A DNA stretch of 40,418 nucleotides from Lingula anatina (lineage: Eukaryota; Brachiopoda; Lingulata; Lingulida; Lingulidae), in the NCBI RefSeq assembly GCF_001039355.2, contig NW_019775857.1:653036-693453 (forward strand), written 5' to 3'. Each line of letters starts with the position of its first letter. Positions within the stretch are counted from its first letter, which is position 1. Shown here one piece after another: positions 20,578-31,600 of the stretch. Below the pieces are notes generated by a model. That model saw only the letters and a list, made by a program, of their open reading frames with translations. It did no database searches and had not been told where the DNA came from. The position numbers and the translations under genes are program-made.

Positions 20578-20988
20578 GGGCTAGTTGGCCCAGTGAGACA
20601 CTTTTGGCCTTGTAGAGCCAACTAGGAATGAGTAGAGTAACAAAGCCAGTTTCAAAGTAAGCTCCATGAACTGAGCTACGTATGCAACGGCATTATTTTN
20701 GCAGATTTACTGAGGTTTCCGTACGTCACGTTGTAAGGGGGCTATGTGTTGCAAGAACCAAAATATCTCTCAATAAAATTTGTTTTGTTTTAATTAAGAA
20801 TAAACTGATAATGGTATAAAGCAGGTTTTTAACGAATGAAAACGATTAATAAATTTTCGTTTTATTAAAAGAAAGTAACACATGTTTTAAACCTTTGAGT
20901 TTGTTTCAACAATGGTCTCTAGCTTTGTTGTGGTTTGTGGGTAATATAAGGGTCCAACTTGCCCCGAGCCAAGGGGGCCAACTAGCCC
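20578..20988. mobile_element. Possible inverted-repeat element, GGGCTAGTTGGCCC ends
   Basis: GGGCTAGTTGGCCC at 20578-20591 is matched by GGGCCAACTAGCCC at 20975-20988, about 410 bp apart. The ends share little beyond 14-16 bp. The single n at 20700 lies inside. Exact termini and target duplication are unclear. Confidence 0.45.
20700..20700. other. Single n
   Basis: An isolated ambiguous base in ATTATTTTnGCAG within the candidate inverted-repeat element. Confidence 0.4.
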
Positions 20989-21984
20989 CGTGTGCACACT
21001 TTTTACTTAAAGGATGGCAGCCATTTGTGGTGCTATAGAATGAGCAAAGATGATACATCTCTGTGAAACTTGAAACAATGAGCTTAAGTTTAATGCCCTC
21101 TACATATATTATATTCGATCAAAAGCCTATGAAAAAAGATTTTGAGTCTATTTAGTATATCTTAAGGAACAGATATAAAGTCTAAGATAGGGCGTTGGTT
21201 CAAATTTTCCACTTGTAAAAAAGCATAATTTTAGTCCTCACAACGGATGCATCATGTAGTACACTAGATTTTGTTAACCGTAATTTAATGTAAAACTACT
21301 CCTGATTTTCCATCCTGCAATTAGAAAGCACCAGTTTTAGTAAATGTAGTTAGACTTATTGATCATGCATCTATATAAACAGATTTTCCCCTGTATCTCC
21401 TCACAGTAATCTTCTTAAAACAATTTTTGGTTTTCCTTTGAACCTATTATTGATTTAATTATCCGCTCTTCAAGAAGACACTTGAATCTAGCTTCTAATC
21501 ATCTACGTCTTTGCCACATTGCTGCACAACACAAACGAATCTGGAAATTTGATTACGGTAAATCCTCGTTTCATTGAAGCAAATTAAACTGATTGCCTTT
21601 TGGAAGATTTTATCCATAACATTCGACAAAAGGAGTTAGACAGATTTCTTAAAGGTGAGTTGGTCCTCATCAGAAAGCATTTTGGAGGGTAGGTAATACT
21701 GATCAACATTTTGAGCAAAGAATACTAAAAAGTGGTTTGAAATTTACGAGTGATTCCTGTAATATAAAAAAACAGGCTTGCAGCAGTTGATGACCTAATT
21801 TTCTAACATTCGGTCAATAAGCCACCTGGGAATAAACTCTTGGAATAAAAAATACAGGAAATGATGCGTCATCATTGCATGAGAGTGGAAATCTTATAAC
21901 AACAAGTTGCATATGGAATAAAAAGACTGAGGGGGGAGGAAGATCGGTGTAAGACTAGAAAAAATGTGGTGACTCTCTGTAACC
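20989..21984. other. No feature recognised
   Basis: AT-rich non-coding sequence. A 20-codon open stretch ending at a GTGAGT-like site near 21653 has no acceptor and was not called. Confidence 0.5.
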
Positions 21985-22790
21985 AAGTCTTTTTTAACTT
22001 TAAGTTAATGTGTAAATCCTAATGTGATTGTTAATGTCAATTACGCATTTAGATTAAAGAAAAGTGTAGGCTATAATATTTAATGCACTGCGACTATTTC
22101 GTCTACAGCATTGTGCACTTTATAGGAAGTATATGCATCAAGGGGGTTGAACTCCAAAATTTCTAAAATTTTGTCTCTTTTACTCACTGTATACCCTTGA
22201 AATAACATATGAATAACGGCGCACATTTCTTCGACACAAATGTGACTATGAGATATACAGGTGCTAAGCTTATACTTATACCCTGATGTTTTAAACCATT
22301 CAATGCTCAGTGATATAAGAATGCTCATGGAACAAAGCGATTCTTCAAAGGCCAGGGAATTGAGCACGTAGATTGTCCTGATTTTTAAATTTACAGACCA
22401 CTGGTGGGACGCTTGACATAGTGTTGTAAGAAAATGAGTGGTCCAGCCTACCACATTGAATGACTTGAGACATGCTCTTGTCGAGGAGTGGTCTGACAAT
22501 ATAACAGTTAAAAAACTCCAGAAACTTGTACATGTAAAGTCAATATTTCAAATAATAATTCGCACCATTCAGGTTCAAGCAACAACACCAGATACCAACT
22601 TCATGACGGAATCCCTCATGGTATAGCAACACCTTTAGATGTCTCCGGAATTCCTCCTTGAACCTAAATTTTGGTTGGAGCTTTTCTTTTCCCTAAAATG
22701 CACTAGGAATTAGTTGAAGCAATTTCTATAAATGGTTCAATGACACTCACCTTAATTTGTTCAGTTTCTTGATCAGACAGGTGCGGTTAA
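21985..22790 (+). mobile_element. Decayed Tc1-like element, copy 4
   Basis: The same leader as at 2668, 3520 and 3954 is followed by the transposase-like 3' part (22325-22620). The frame TLNDLRHALVEEWSDN, then KLQKLVHVKSIFQIII, matches the end of Tc1-family transposases. The SPDxNxxE block is broken by a stop and a frameshift, so it is non-functional. Confidence 0.65.
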
Positions 22791-22989
22791 ACTGTTGTAC
22801 AATATGGCACAATATGGTATAACTGTGCTAAATTGGGTCAAACCACTTAAATAAATTATTTACGTCAAAAAACGACACACGCACAGATGACATCTATTTA
22901 ATGAACATCATCTGGGCGTACCATAAGTTCTAAATTTCGGTATTGCCAGGTTGATCTTGATTTCATATATAACCCATATCTGCAATACC

Positions 22990-23712
22990 AAACTCTGGCC
23001 ACTGCCGTCAAAAGGCGGGCGTGTCCGGCAAAATTTTGCCTGTGGCGCTTCCATATTTGGAAGTCTCAAGTCTCGTACGTCACAGCTGTGTCCGCCTGGA
23101 GCTTCCTTATTTGGAAGTTACAAGCTTTGTACGTCACAGCTCTGTGCGGCCTTGCGCTGATGTTATCTTGTGCAGAGTGGCTGACGCGGAGTGTGGCTGA
23201 CGCGGAGTGTGAAGTTTGAACTAAGAATATCTTGCTTTCCAAGGTCAGTGCCACAACACAAGCAAATTTTGCTTTAAAAACTGATTTTTGGTGTAGCTAT
23301 TGCGCAGTCCTTATGGTGGTATCGGGCATACAATGTAGCTGTCAAGCTTGGCACACAACAAGCACATGTATTATGTTTATATCTCCAGGAGCAAATTCTT
23401 TTGATAAGCAAAAGGTGCAAATCATCTGGTATATCTTTTTCTTTAAAAATATGTTTTTTTTTTGTTGTTGTTGTTGCTAATTTTCATCTTATATACAGTA
23501 AATACAATTAAATAAAGCAAAATTAAATCTGTTTTACGTTTCATTTTGGACTGGTGACTTTAAACTGCAGATTGACTGCAGATCAGTTCTATTTGATTGA
23601 CGGAAATCGAACATCGTCGCTGTTCCTCAGGGCCTCTAAAAGTGATCCCATGACAAGGTATGAATAGTGAACAAGCTAGCTTTTAATGTGCCCTGACACT
23701 CAGGGTATCTGG
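22990..23712 (+). mobile_element. Right half of the long-inverted-repeat element (TGACACTCAGGGT end)
   Basis: Positions 23030-23370 match 4390-4740 in the same orientation. The right terminus 23611-23712 is the inverted copy of 4283-4385. The left terminal repeat is missing. A 16-bp tandem duplication (GTGGCTGACGCGGAGT) lies at about 23177-23208, and a TTG run at 23462-23478. There is no transposase frame. Confidence 0.7.
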
Positions 23713-23714
23713 GC

Positions 23715-23807
23715 GCGGTCTTGCCAACAATATCACCTGTAGTGACAGCTCCCTGAAGATGTCCTTGCTTCTTAACTCCACCCCCTAGCCATGTTAAATA
23801 CTATACA
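23715..23807 (+). repeat. 93-bp direct repeat A, first copy
   Basis: From GCGGTCTTGCCAACAATATC to AAATACTATACA. It is nearly identical to 26580-26672 and begins directly after the transposon end at 23712. Confidence 0.85.
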
Positions 23808-23865
23808 TCTCTTCTGGTCCTCAAATCAAATTCGGTCCCTTGGTTATAAACTGTTTACAAGAAGC
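23808..23865 (+). repeat. 58-bp inverted repeat B, left arm
   Basis: TCTCTTCTGGTCCTCAAATC to ACTGTTTACAAGAAGC. Its reverse complement is at 26511-26570 with one or two mismatches. It follows repeat A directly. Confidence 0.85.
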
Positions 23866-24975
23866 TTTCTACAAATTATAACTATACATCATTTTGCATG
23901 GAGTTAAAAACACCCATAACGGGTGATTGTGTGTTTGTGTGTTTGTGTGTGTGTGTGTGGAGGGGGGGAGGGGCACCTCACTCACTGTCATGATGGTGCG
24001 TCTCAAACCTGTAAACTTCCTGACCCTTTAAAACACCGCTACAGATGTAGACACTCTAACCCAAAAATATTATGTTCAATGTTAAAAAACTTTTAACAAA
24101 AAGTGAAAATGAGAGCCACACATATTTAGTTTAATATCGGCATAAATATATGGAATGTTCCATTATTTTCTCTTGTTTATGTTATTGTACATGTACCCTC
24201 TAACAGGTAAAGCAGCCAACAGTTATTAAAAGTGATATGAAACACCAATAAAAACGTTATGTAAAACGTGAGCGTCGGTAACGTGACTCAGACGTTCACT
24301 TCCCTGGAGTGCAGTTGAGATAAGTTAATTTACGCTCTCATATCTTTCATATCAAAACAATGGGTAGTTATTACAAGAGGTCAGGATGGGAGGGGGAGCA
24401 TAAGAGAATTATACTAGCAATATACTAGGGAATACCCTGTAATTTATCAATTTATCTTTTTTAATTCATGCCGAGAAGTATCACCTTACCTGTCGATCAC
24501 ATGACCGTTTAAACAAATAAAATTGTTTTTAAATAACACCCCACCCCACCCCACCGAACGACATATTAGCATGCTTCTGAATAAAAACTACACGCCAAAG
24601 AAAATGATTTAGAGGCCAAAAAAGAGGCAGCCAAGTGCACGTTTCGGTATGACTATTAAGAACTGTAGGTTTAATAGAAACATAGTCTATCAATAAACAA
24701 ACAAATTCCTACAGTATGACACAGCTGACCATGTGCGGATTTGATTGAGAGTTTACATATATGACGCATACCCGTAGATAAAGAGTTTTTACTGTTGCTT
24801 TTGGGCCATGGAGCCAATCCAAGGCATAACAAAAATAACAATAACTCTTCGTTTCGGCCAAAAAATGAATTTTCCTGGAGTAAACAACAATTTTCCCATA
24901 CTAACCAATGGTTAATGAATCCATTTTTACATTCAAAGTTAGTCCCTGTTTTTTTTCTAAAAAGTTTATTTTTTT

Positions 24976-25001
24976 GTTAAAATCTCTTAAGAGATTTTAA
25001 C
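24976..25001. repeat. Perfect 26-bp palindrome
   Basis: GTTAAAATCTCTT is followed immediately by its reverse complement with no loop. AT-rich flanks could extend cruciform formation. No function is inferred. Confidence 0.9.
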
Positions 25002-26280
25002 AGAGTATAGCCATCAATGGAGGTCACGTGGTCTAAAGACCAGCTCAGATATCTGAAAAAATAGCTAAAACTGCCGTTTTTGTGGTAAAACAGAATATAT
25101 TATATTTCTATGAGTTATTCACAATGTTTTTATTGTGAAATATAGATCTCATACGAAGATATATTATCCCTTTAACGTTAATTGTACATCTATTTAATTG
25201 TTCGAAACCTTTTACCGTATATTCTATTTTGCGCCTTTTATCTCTTATGCAACTATCATGTTATGAAATAACGATCTGAAATAAAAAAGATTTCAAGTTG
25301 AGCCTTTCTTTTGATATACTTCATCATGTTTCGTGGTTATCTAGCTTGGTCGGTTAAGAAGATATATATCTCCCCCCCCCCCCTGCCCATTTGTTTCAAC
25401 CTGTAAGATCGGTAAGTCGGTAGTCTGGCTCGGGTAACAGAATCTCACTATCTCCACATTTGGTTTCTATCAAGCTCGTTCAAGAGCTTAGGACAAACAT
25501 ATAGTTCCTCGGACCAGCAAATCAGGAGTGGGGGAGTAGAGTGGGAGTAGAGTGAAACATGTCTTCTCAATATGGAAATCTATATATTTTTGGTAATTTT
25601 CTTTTTAACATTTACAAACACTATAAAATACCCTTTCTCGAATTAATATCATGTTCACACATTTCTGTAATGTCCCGAACTAGAGGAGAGTGTTATAAAT
25701 TAAACACATCTTGGCAATGACCGCTAGCCAGTTAGCCGGCAGAGTGATTTAGTTATTATGATTAACATTTATATTTTTATTAATATCAAACAATCTTTAC
25801 TGTTTGCAGGTATACTTGTTTAGAACATGTACTCTGCGCCATACAATAGCAATGGTGCAAAGTACGAAGTGATATACTTGTTAAATCCTGCAATAATTTT
25901 TTTTTCAAATATGAAATTTTATTAGATGTTTGAATATAAAATTGTTATAAAGACATGAAAGAAGCAAGGTGAGCATATATGCTCGGAGTTTTGTCTGAGA
26001 GTGATATTTCTCGAGTTCAACTCACTGCCCTGTGAAGCCATATTTTTGTGGCCTGAGATGCCCTATCCATTTCGTTGTGACATGACCTAGGCCTGCCAAA
26101 AGCAAGTCTGCGCGCTCTTTTCATCTTTCGGATCTCTCACATTAATCAAGAAACAGAGTATCAATTACAAGTACTAGGGTGGATTGGAACATTGAAGGGG
26201 ATAAATAATTATAAGCAGTATCCTTGGGACACAAGGTTACTCTGCAGTTTATCTATTTCAATTTATGCTGTGAAATAGCA

Positions 26281-26330
26281 CCCAATTAGCCTGTTGATTT
26301 CGCTAATCAACCAAATGAGCGTTAATTGGG
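26281..26330. repeat. Nested hairpin
   Basis: The outer arms CCCAATTA (26281) / TAATTGGG (26323) enclose inner arms GTTGATT (26293) / AATCAAC (26305). Confidence 0.55.
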
Positions 26331-26510
26331 TTGCTAAAATGCAAGTAATTAACACCCTCCCCTCCCCGAACGTCATACTGGCAGATTTGCAAATGAAGAC
26401 TATACCGCAGAAAAAGTTTGGGGCCCAAAAGAGAGCCAGCTAAGGACATGTTTGGGGAACACGTTTGTACACGTCATGATGGACATTTACAGGTGTAAGA
26501 CCAGAACAGA

Positions 26511-26570
26511 GCCTCTTGTAAACAGTTTAGAACCAAGGGACCGAATTTGATTTGAGGACCAGAAGAGACG
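26511..26570 (-). repeat. Inverted repeat B, right arm
   Basis: Reverse complement of 23808-23865. It is separated from the second A copy by nine bases. Confidence 0.85.
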
Positions 26571-26579
26571 CTAAACAAT

Positions 26580-26672
26580 GCGGTCTTGCCAACAATATCA
26601 CCTGTAGTGACAGCTCCCTGAAGATGTCCTTACTTCTTAACCCCACCCCCTAGCCATGTTAAATACTATACA
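26580..26672 (+). repeat. Direct repeat A, second copy
   Basis: Nearly identical to 23715-23807 and in the same orientation, although the adjoining B copy is inverted. Confidence 0.85.
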
Positions 26673-28639
26673 ATATATCATTTGTAAACAAAGCCACATA
26701 GGATATGAGCAACTATCTTCATATATAACTTTGATCTTTCATTTGGTAATGGCCTGAAAGGACTTGTCACATGATCTATTGTCAAACGGCTAGGAGAATT
26801 CTCCACCACCCCGTCCCATTTGTGCGAGAGGATAAACAAGAGGCTTCTTTTTCTTGTTGAGTGTTCGGTTTTCCACCCGCGCCCAAGTAGCTCCTTTGGT
26901 GCCGCTTTTGCCTCCTAGTATTCCTCCTGGTCACGAATGGCGAAGTCCTCATCATCTGTTATATATGACCAGTGTCTCTGGTGTGTTGGAAAAATCTCAG
27001 AGTAATTGTAGTCCATTAACGCTGGGTCTTCTATGCTGGTTTATTGGTACTTTAAAATTTTGTTTTGTTTTTGCAATGTGTGTCCCTGAACAGTCAGTAG
27101 AACCACAAACAGCGACACGTAGTCCAGCTATGTATGAACTTTTGTCTCTAAATCTACAATTGGGAACCTTAGAGCTACCTTAGAGGAAAATATGCGATAA
27201 AGCTTGCGGGATTTATAGACTCTTCCCGAAATAGACAAAGCCACGTTCAAATTATAGAAATTGTCATTTTTTGTCTTTAAGTATATTCATATAGAATACT
27301 TTTTTTCTTGTGTTTATTACAATTCTTTAGTGTAATATAAAACCAGCTTTGCAGCATTCTCTACGCTGGAGAATATAAATATAAAGTTTATAGATTGTAT
27401 ACGTAATGCTTTCTGAAATAAATCTTACTTTATGTACTAATAGTAGGGCTTACTACTACTAAGGAATAGTTATTCTTACATGTCACTTACATCCTCAGCT
27501 TTGGTGGATGGACATTCTGACTCTTTCTTTTTGTTGGCTTTTACAAACGCTCAGTCAGGATACCTACAATTTCTGAGTGACTTCTGAATGTAAGTATGTT
27601 CAATAGGGAAAGGATCTTGATAACTGACGACTATATGACATCGCTGTATTGGAGTTTTCTATTTACTCCAAGTTTGTGTGTGTGTAACGGGATGAACTAG
27701 TGCAGAGTCGTGATACTTTTAAATGTATTAATTCTACTGTCTATCTACTGGTATAGTAATACCGGTTTAATATAACTATGCCATGCTTACGTAATGGTCT
27801 TTGTCTTAATTGGTTATTGTTTTGTTGTTTTCTATTCATTTTCCCTTCCAGGTCTTTTCCACTATGGAGCCTGCCTTTCCTTGTTCAACCTCGACAGTCG
27901 CTTTGTGTTCGTGCAGTACACTCAATATAATAAGGGCATTTCTCTTTATTCAGGTATGTACTTGTAACATATTTGTCTATCCTAGTCAGGCATGCATGTT
28001 CGTTTGTGTATTATTACCTTATTTCTTATTCAAGAATGTAGTGTCATGGCTCAACCTGTATATATACTTTGTGCGCATAAAGTACAAATATACATGCAAT
28101 ACTTCTATTTCTCTTTATTCAAAAATAAATAAATAAATAAATAAAACACCAAGAAGTCTTGCATGTGGTGCTGCGAGCGGGTTACTTCATGTATCTCTGA
28201 TCTTCATGAATGTATGAGAAGTCACGGTGTGGTCATATCACTGAACTGAGGAAAAATAGAAATGCATACAGAAAGGGTCATGGGTTGCATTGTAAACATG
28301 GCTTAGGCCGTTCATATTCGGATCAGTGAATTGCTATGCATGTCTGAAACCAGTAGAAGGTAGACGAGAGTTGATAACCATCGTCGTCAACTGCTGTTGG
28401 CTGAGGAGGACGACTAGCAGATGGGCGTGACCTCCACAGATACCCTACTTCTTTTTCCGCAAGTTGTGTCAAAGGTAATTCGTCTTGTTACGATTAGATG
28501 GTGATTCTAAACTACATCAATTCCAAGAAACATTAGCCCTATGAAATAATGTCGATTCCGAGTCGCAGTCACCAAGCTCTTTCCATATGATACAGACTGT
28601 ATGCCGTTGTTCTGCGACGCGGTATATTAGCGGCATACC
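26673..28639. other. Upstream region of the SLC17 gene; no coding feature called
   Basis: The 109-codon frame at 26854-27183 starts only at TTG and has no recognisable domain. A stretch at 27852-27953 has a good acceptor (CCCTTCCAG) and donor (CAG|GTATGT) and could be a non-coding exon. An (AAAT)n run is at 28122-28144. Any promoter and 5' UTR of the transporter should lie in the last few hundred bases, but no TATA box is convincing. Confidence 0.4.
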
Positions 28640-31600
28640 ATGGATCGAAATACGCCGTTGAAGAAGCGTGTAGCTCCGCTGGAAATGTCAGTTGGAGAAT
28701 CAGAGGACAACATCGTGTCCGTAGAGCAAAGTGGTAAGAACAGAGTCAAAACAAAGAAAATACTTGTATTAGTTGTATAGCGGGGTAAAAGTCGAATACT
28801 TAGTGTTTTACTTTATTAACTAAAGGTTAACCAAGATAGAGTAAGGAAGAGTACACTGTAGGGTACATTGGATTTGCGCAAAGGCTATCTGATCAATATT
28901 CATCAATCTTTTAAGATAGTTAATAAAATATTAAAGGGACATAATTGTTAAAGGGCAAAATGGGATTATGATGTCATTAGAATATTTCGCAATACAGTAA
29001 ACAGAACGTAAACAAACATTGCGTCTTTTATAGTAGCCTCTACATGTTACACCGTTTTGTTGTGGCTATATAAACTTTAGGGCGCGGCTATACTCTCTAC
29101 AGTATCTTCGCTTTTGCTCTGCAATTTAGCTTTTTTTGTAATTTTTCCAAAGATGAAAAGTCAGCGTCATCATGTATGGGTGAACTTACAAACAAGAAAC
29201 GTACATGTAGTGAAGTGTTCCTTGGAAGAGGGAAAGTTGCGCAATAATGGCCCAGTATACGCGGTATTTTCTTGCTTATGCAAACGAAACTTCGGTAGCC
29301 TATAATCACATCACATCACATGTATTTATATGTATTAATTTTATGTATAAATATACTCTATGTTACTTTCATTCATTTTACTCTTTTCAATTATAGTTCC
29401 ATATTGGACGTCGTGTCGAGTTTGTCTGTCCTTGATGGGTTTTATTGGCTTGATAAACGTGCTAACCCTGCGTACAAACATGAGTTTCGCCATAGTATGC
29501 ATGGTGACAGAGAGGAGCGCAAATTTCTTAAATGGAACTAATGCGACGATAGATGGCGCAGTGAACACCGAAAACAGTACTTCTGGCCATCATGACCAAA
29601 TTGGGATGCTAGCCATTAGAGATTCTAGTGGAAAGAATGTAAGTGACACCCGCAGTCCGATAAATCATGTTTATTACCTCAACCACGTTTACAAGTAAAT
29701 TTGTTTTATTTCAGAGTAAATGCAATCTGCACACAATCAGTATACATGTGTACAGTTGATCGTATTTCACAGTCAGAGCCTCATATTGACGGTTAAGCAC
29801 ATGATCAGTTGATTCTCAAAATTGAGATGAAACTGGCTTACTCGTCTCCTGTGTGTTATCCCAAGAAAAAGTGCAACTTCTTTTGAATTTTTTTATTTCT
29901 CAAGGCGAAATTCACCAAAGCGTACTGATCAATTTAAAAAATGATTTGACTACTTTTGTGGGGTGCTTGGTCCGAGAAGAACAAAACAAAATAAAAAAAT
30001 GTATATATTATGATTAACTAATCTGGCAACCCTTGAGGTGGATAAATACATGAAAAATATAAGAAAGGTCGAAGCATTCCAAGTTGAAGCAATCTTTTCA
30101 AACTCAATTCAATCATCGCTTGGTACATATGTGAGTGGGTGGAAGGTTGTCAATAGTAAAGTGGAAGAAATAATGTTTCCCCTAATTTTATTTTAATCGA
30201 ATTATTTGACTTACATATTTTTTCCAGGAAGGTGAATTCGACTGGGATAAAAACCTCAGAGGCACCATATTGAGTTCGTTCTTCTATGGGTACATATGCA
30301 CCCAAATATTTGGTGGCTGGCTGGCGGGAAGATATGGCGGGAAACACGTGTTCGGCACAGCGATGGTGATTGTGTTAGTGATGACGGTTGTGACGCCGAT
30401 TGCGGCCAGGACACATCCATCACTTTTGATAGCAGCCCGTGTACTTTTGGGGCTGGCATCCGTAAGTTCCTCAACAAAAATCTTGCTCTGATCAAAAATG
30501 TTTTGACTGAAGCTGCTCCGTATGGTCTTCAATAATTATTCTTAATGCACTGCAAATATTCCTTGGCAAAAACAGGCACGCACATGTCAATATTAGATCC
30601 ACAATGACATACATGTGTACATTTAATTCCAGAACATGGTTATTTTAGAAGCTTACTAAACTTGAATTTTTCAAACTTTTCTATGTTTTTTTTTTTCACT
30701 CTTAATTACTGTTTATTACAATTTTAGTCTGGCTCTGATTTATATAATATATATCTTAATAATTTTTATCCATAAACTTTTTCTTTATGTTGTACAGTCT
30801 ATTGAACATTTTATGGATTTTAGACTCGAAATAAATATATTATTATTATATTATTATTTTTCCAGGGGGTTATATTCCCGGCAATGCATGCGATGTGGGG
30901 GAAATGGGCGCCGCCATTAGAGAGGAGTAGGCTGATGACCTTCTGTTACTCAGGTACGTTTTGTGTACAGACACAAATGTGGGGGAAAAAGGCATTTGTA
31001 TATATTAAATACGGATCTGTCAATGTCGGAATAAGAATAATATTTGAAGAAAATGTACTCAAAGTATCTGTGTTTTCTTCATGTATGCCGGAACAATTGA
31101 CACATTTTGTTGCTAATAGAACTTTATATGTACATTTACATTTCAAGGTCCATTTGTCGGGGTCATTGTCTCTTTCTCATTCTCTGGGTTACTCTGTGAG
31201 ATTCAGTTGGACAACGGATGGCCGTTTATTTTCTACGTTTATGGTAAGTTGATACATTTCTAAAGAAAATTTAAAAGATGGAACAGGAAAAGACAGGATA
31301 TCTTATATAGTATGGAAATAAGTTGTGAATACATCTGTTTTTGTGTTCATTAAATTTGCAGGAAGACAAATTAAAGACACATTATTGAGCATCAGGCCCG
31401 TAGCCAGCAATTTCAGAGGAGGGGGGGTCGTTTTATGAAAAAGTGAACCTTTTACCATAAAATCCTCAAGTACATAGATCAAATTTTACCCAGAATGGAC
31501 CTTTTCCCAGGAAAAAGGGTGGTTCTTTCGAACCCCCCGAACACCCCCTGGCTACGGGCCTGAGCATGATATGACAACCAGTGTTATCTTTAGGGAATAT

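Larger units (their letters stand above)
23866..26510. other. Interior of the A-B...B'-A block; no gene recognised
   Basis: The interior contains GTGTGTTT/GTGT simple sequence (23925-23960), a 10-bp inverted pair TGATATGAAA/TTTCATATCA (24232, 24345), a CCCCA run (24538-24556) and a perfect 26-bp palindrome (24976-25001). A C13 tract lies at about 25371-25383, GAGCATATATGCTC at about 25972, and a nested hairpin at 26281-26330. A diverged direct repeat links 24545-24650 and 26351-26455 (GAACG.CATA, GGCC.AAA.GAG). No exon was recognised. Confidence 0.5.

Noticed and set aside
21560-21653. Short open stretch ending IRQKELDRFLK before a GTGAGT-like donor
   Set aside because: It is limited upstream by an in-frame TAA with no acceptor between.
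26854-27183. 109-codon + strand frame
   Set aside because: The only start at its 5' end is TTG; there is no domain, no supporting splice sites and no codon pattern I could recognise.
27486-27596. Possible MITE with ACTTACAT ends
   Set aside because: Only about eight bases match at the ends and no target duplication is seen.
27852-27953. Exon-like segment with CCCTTCCAG acceptor and CAG|GTATGT donor upstream of the transporter
   Set aside because: No reading frame or partner exon ties it to a gene; it could be a non-coding exon but the sequence alone cannot show it.
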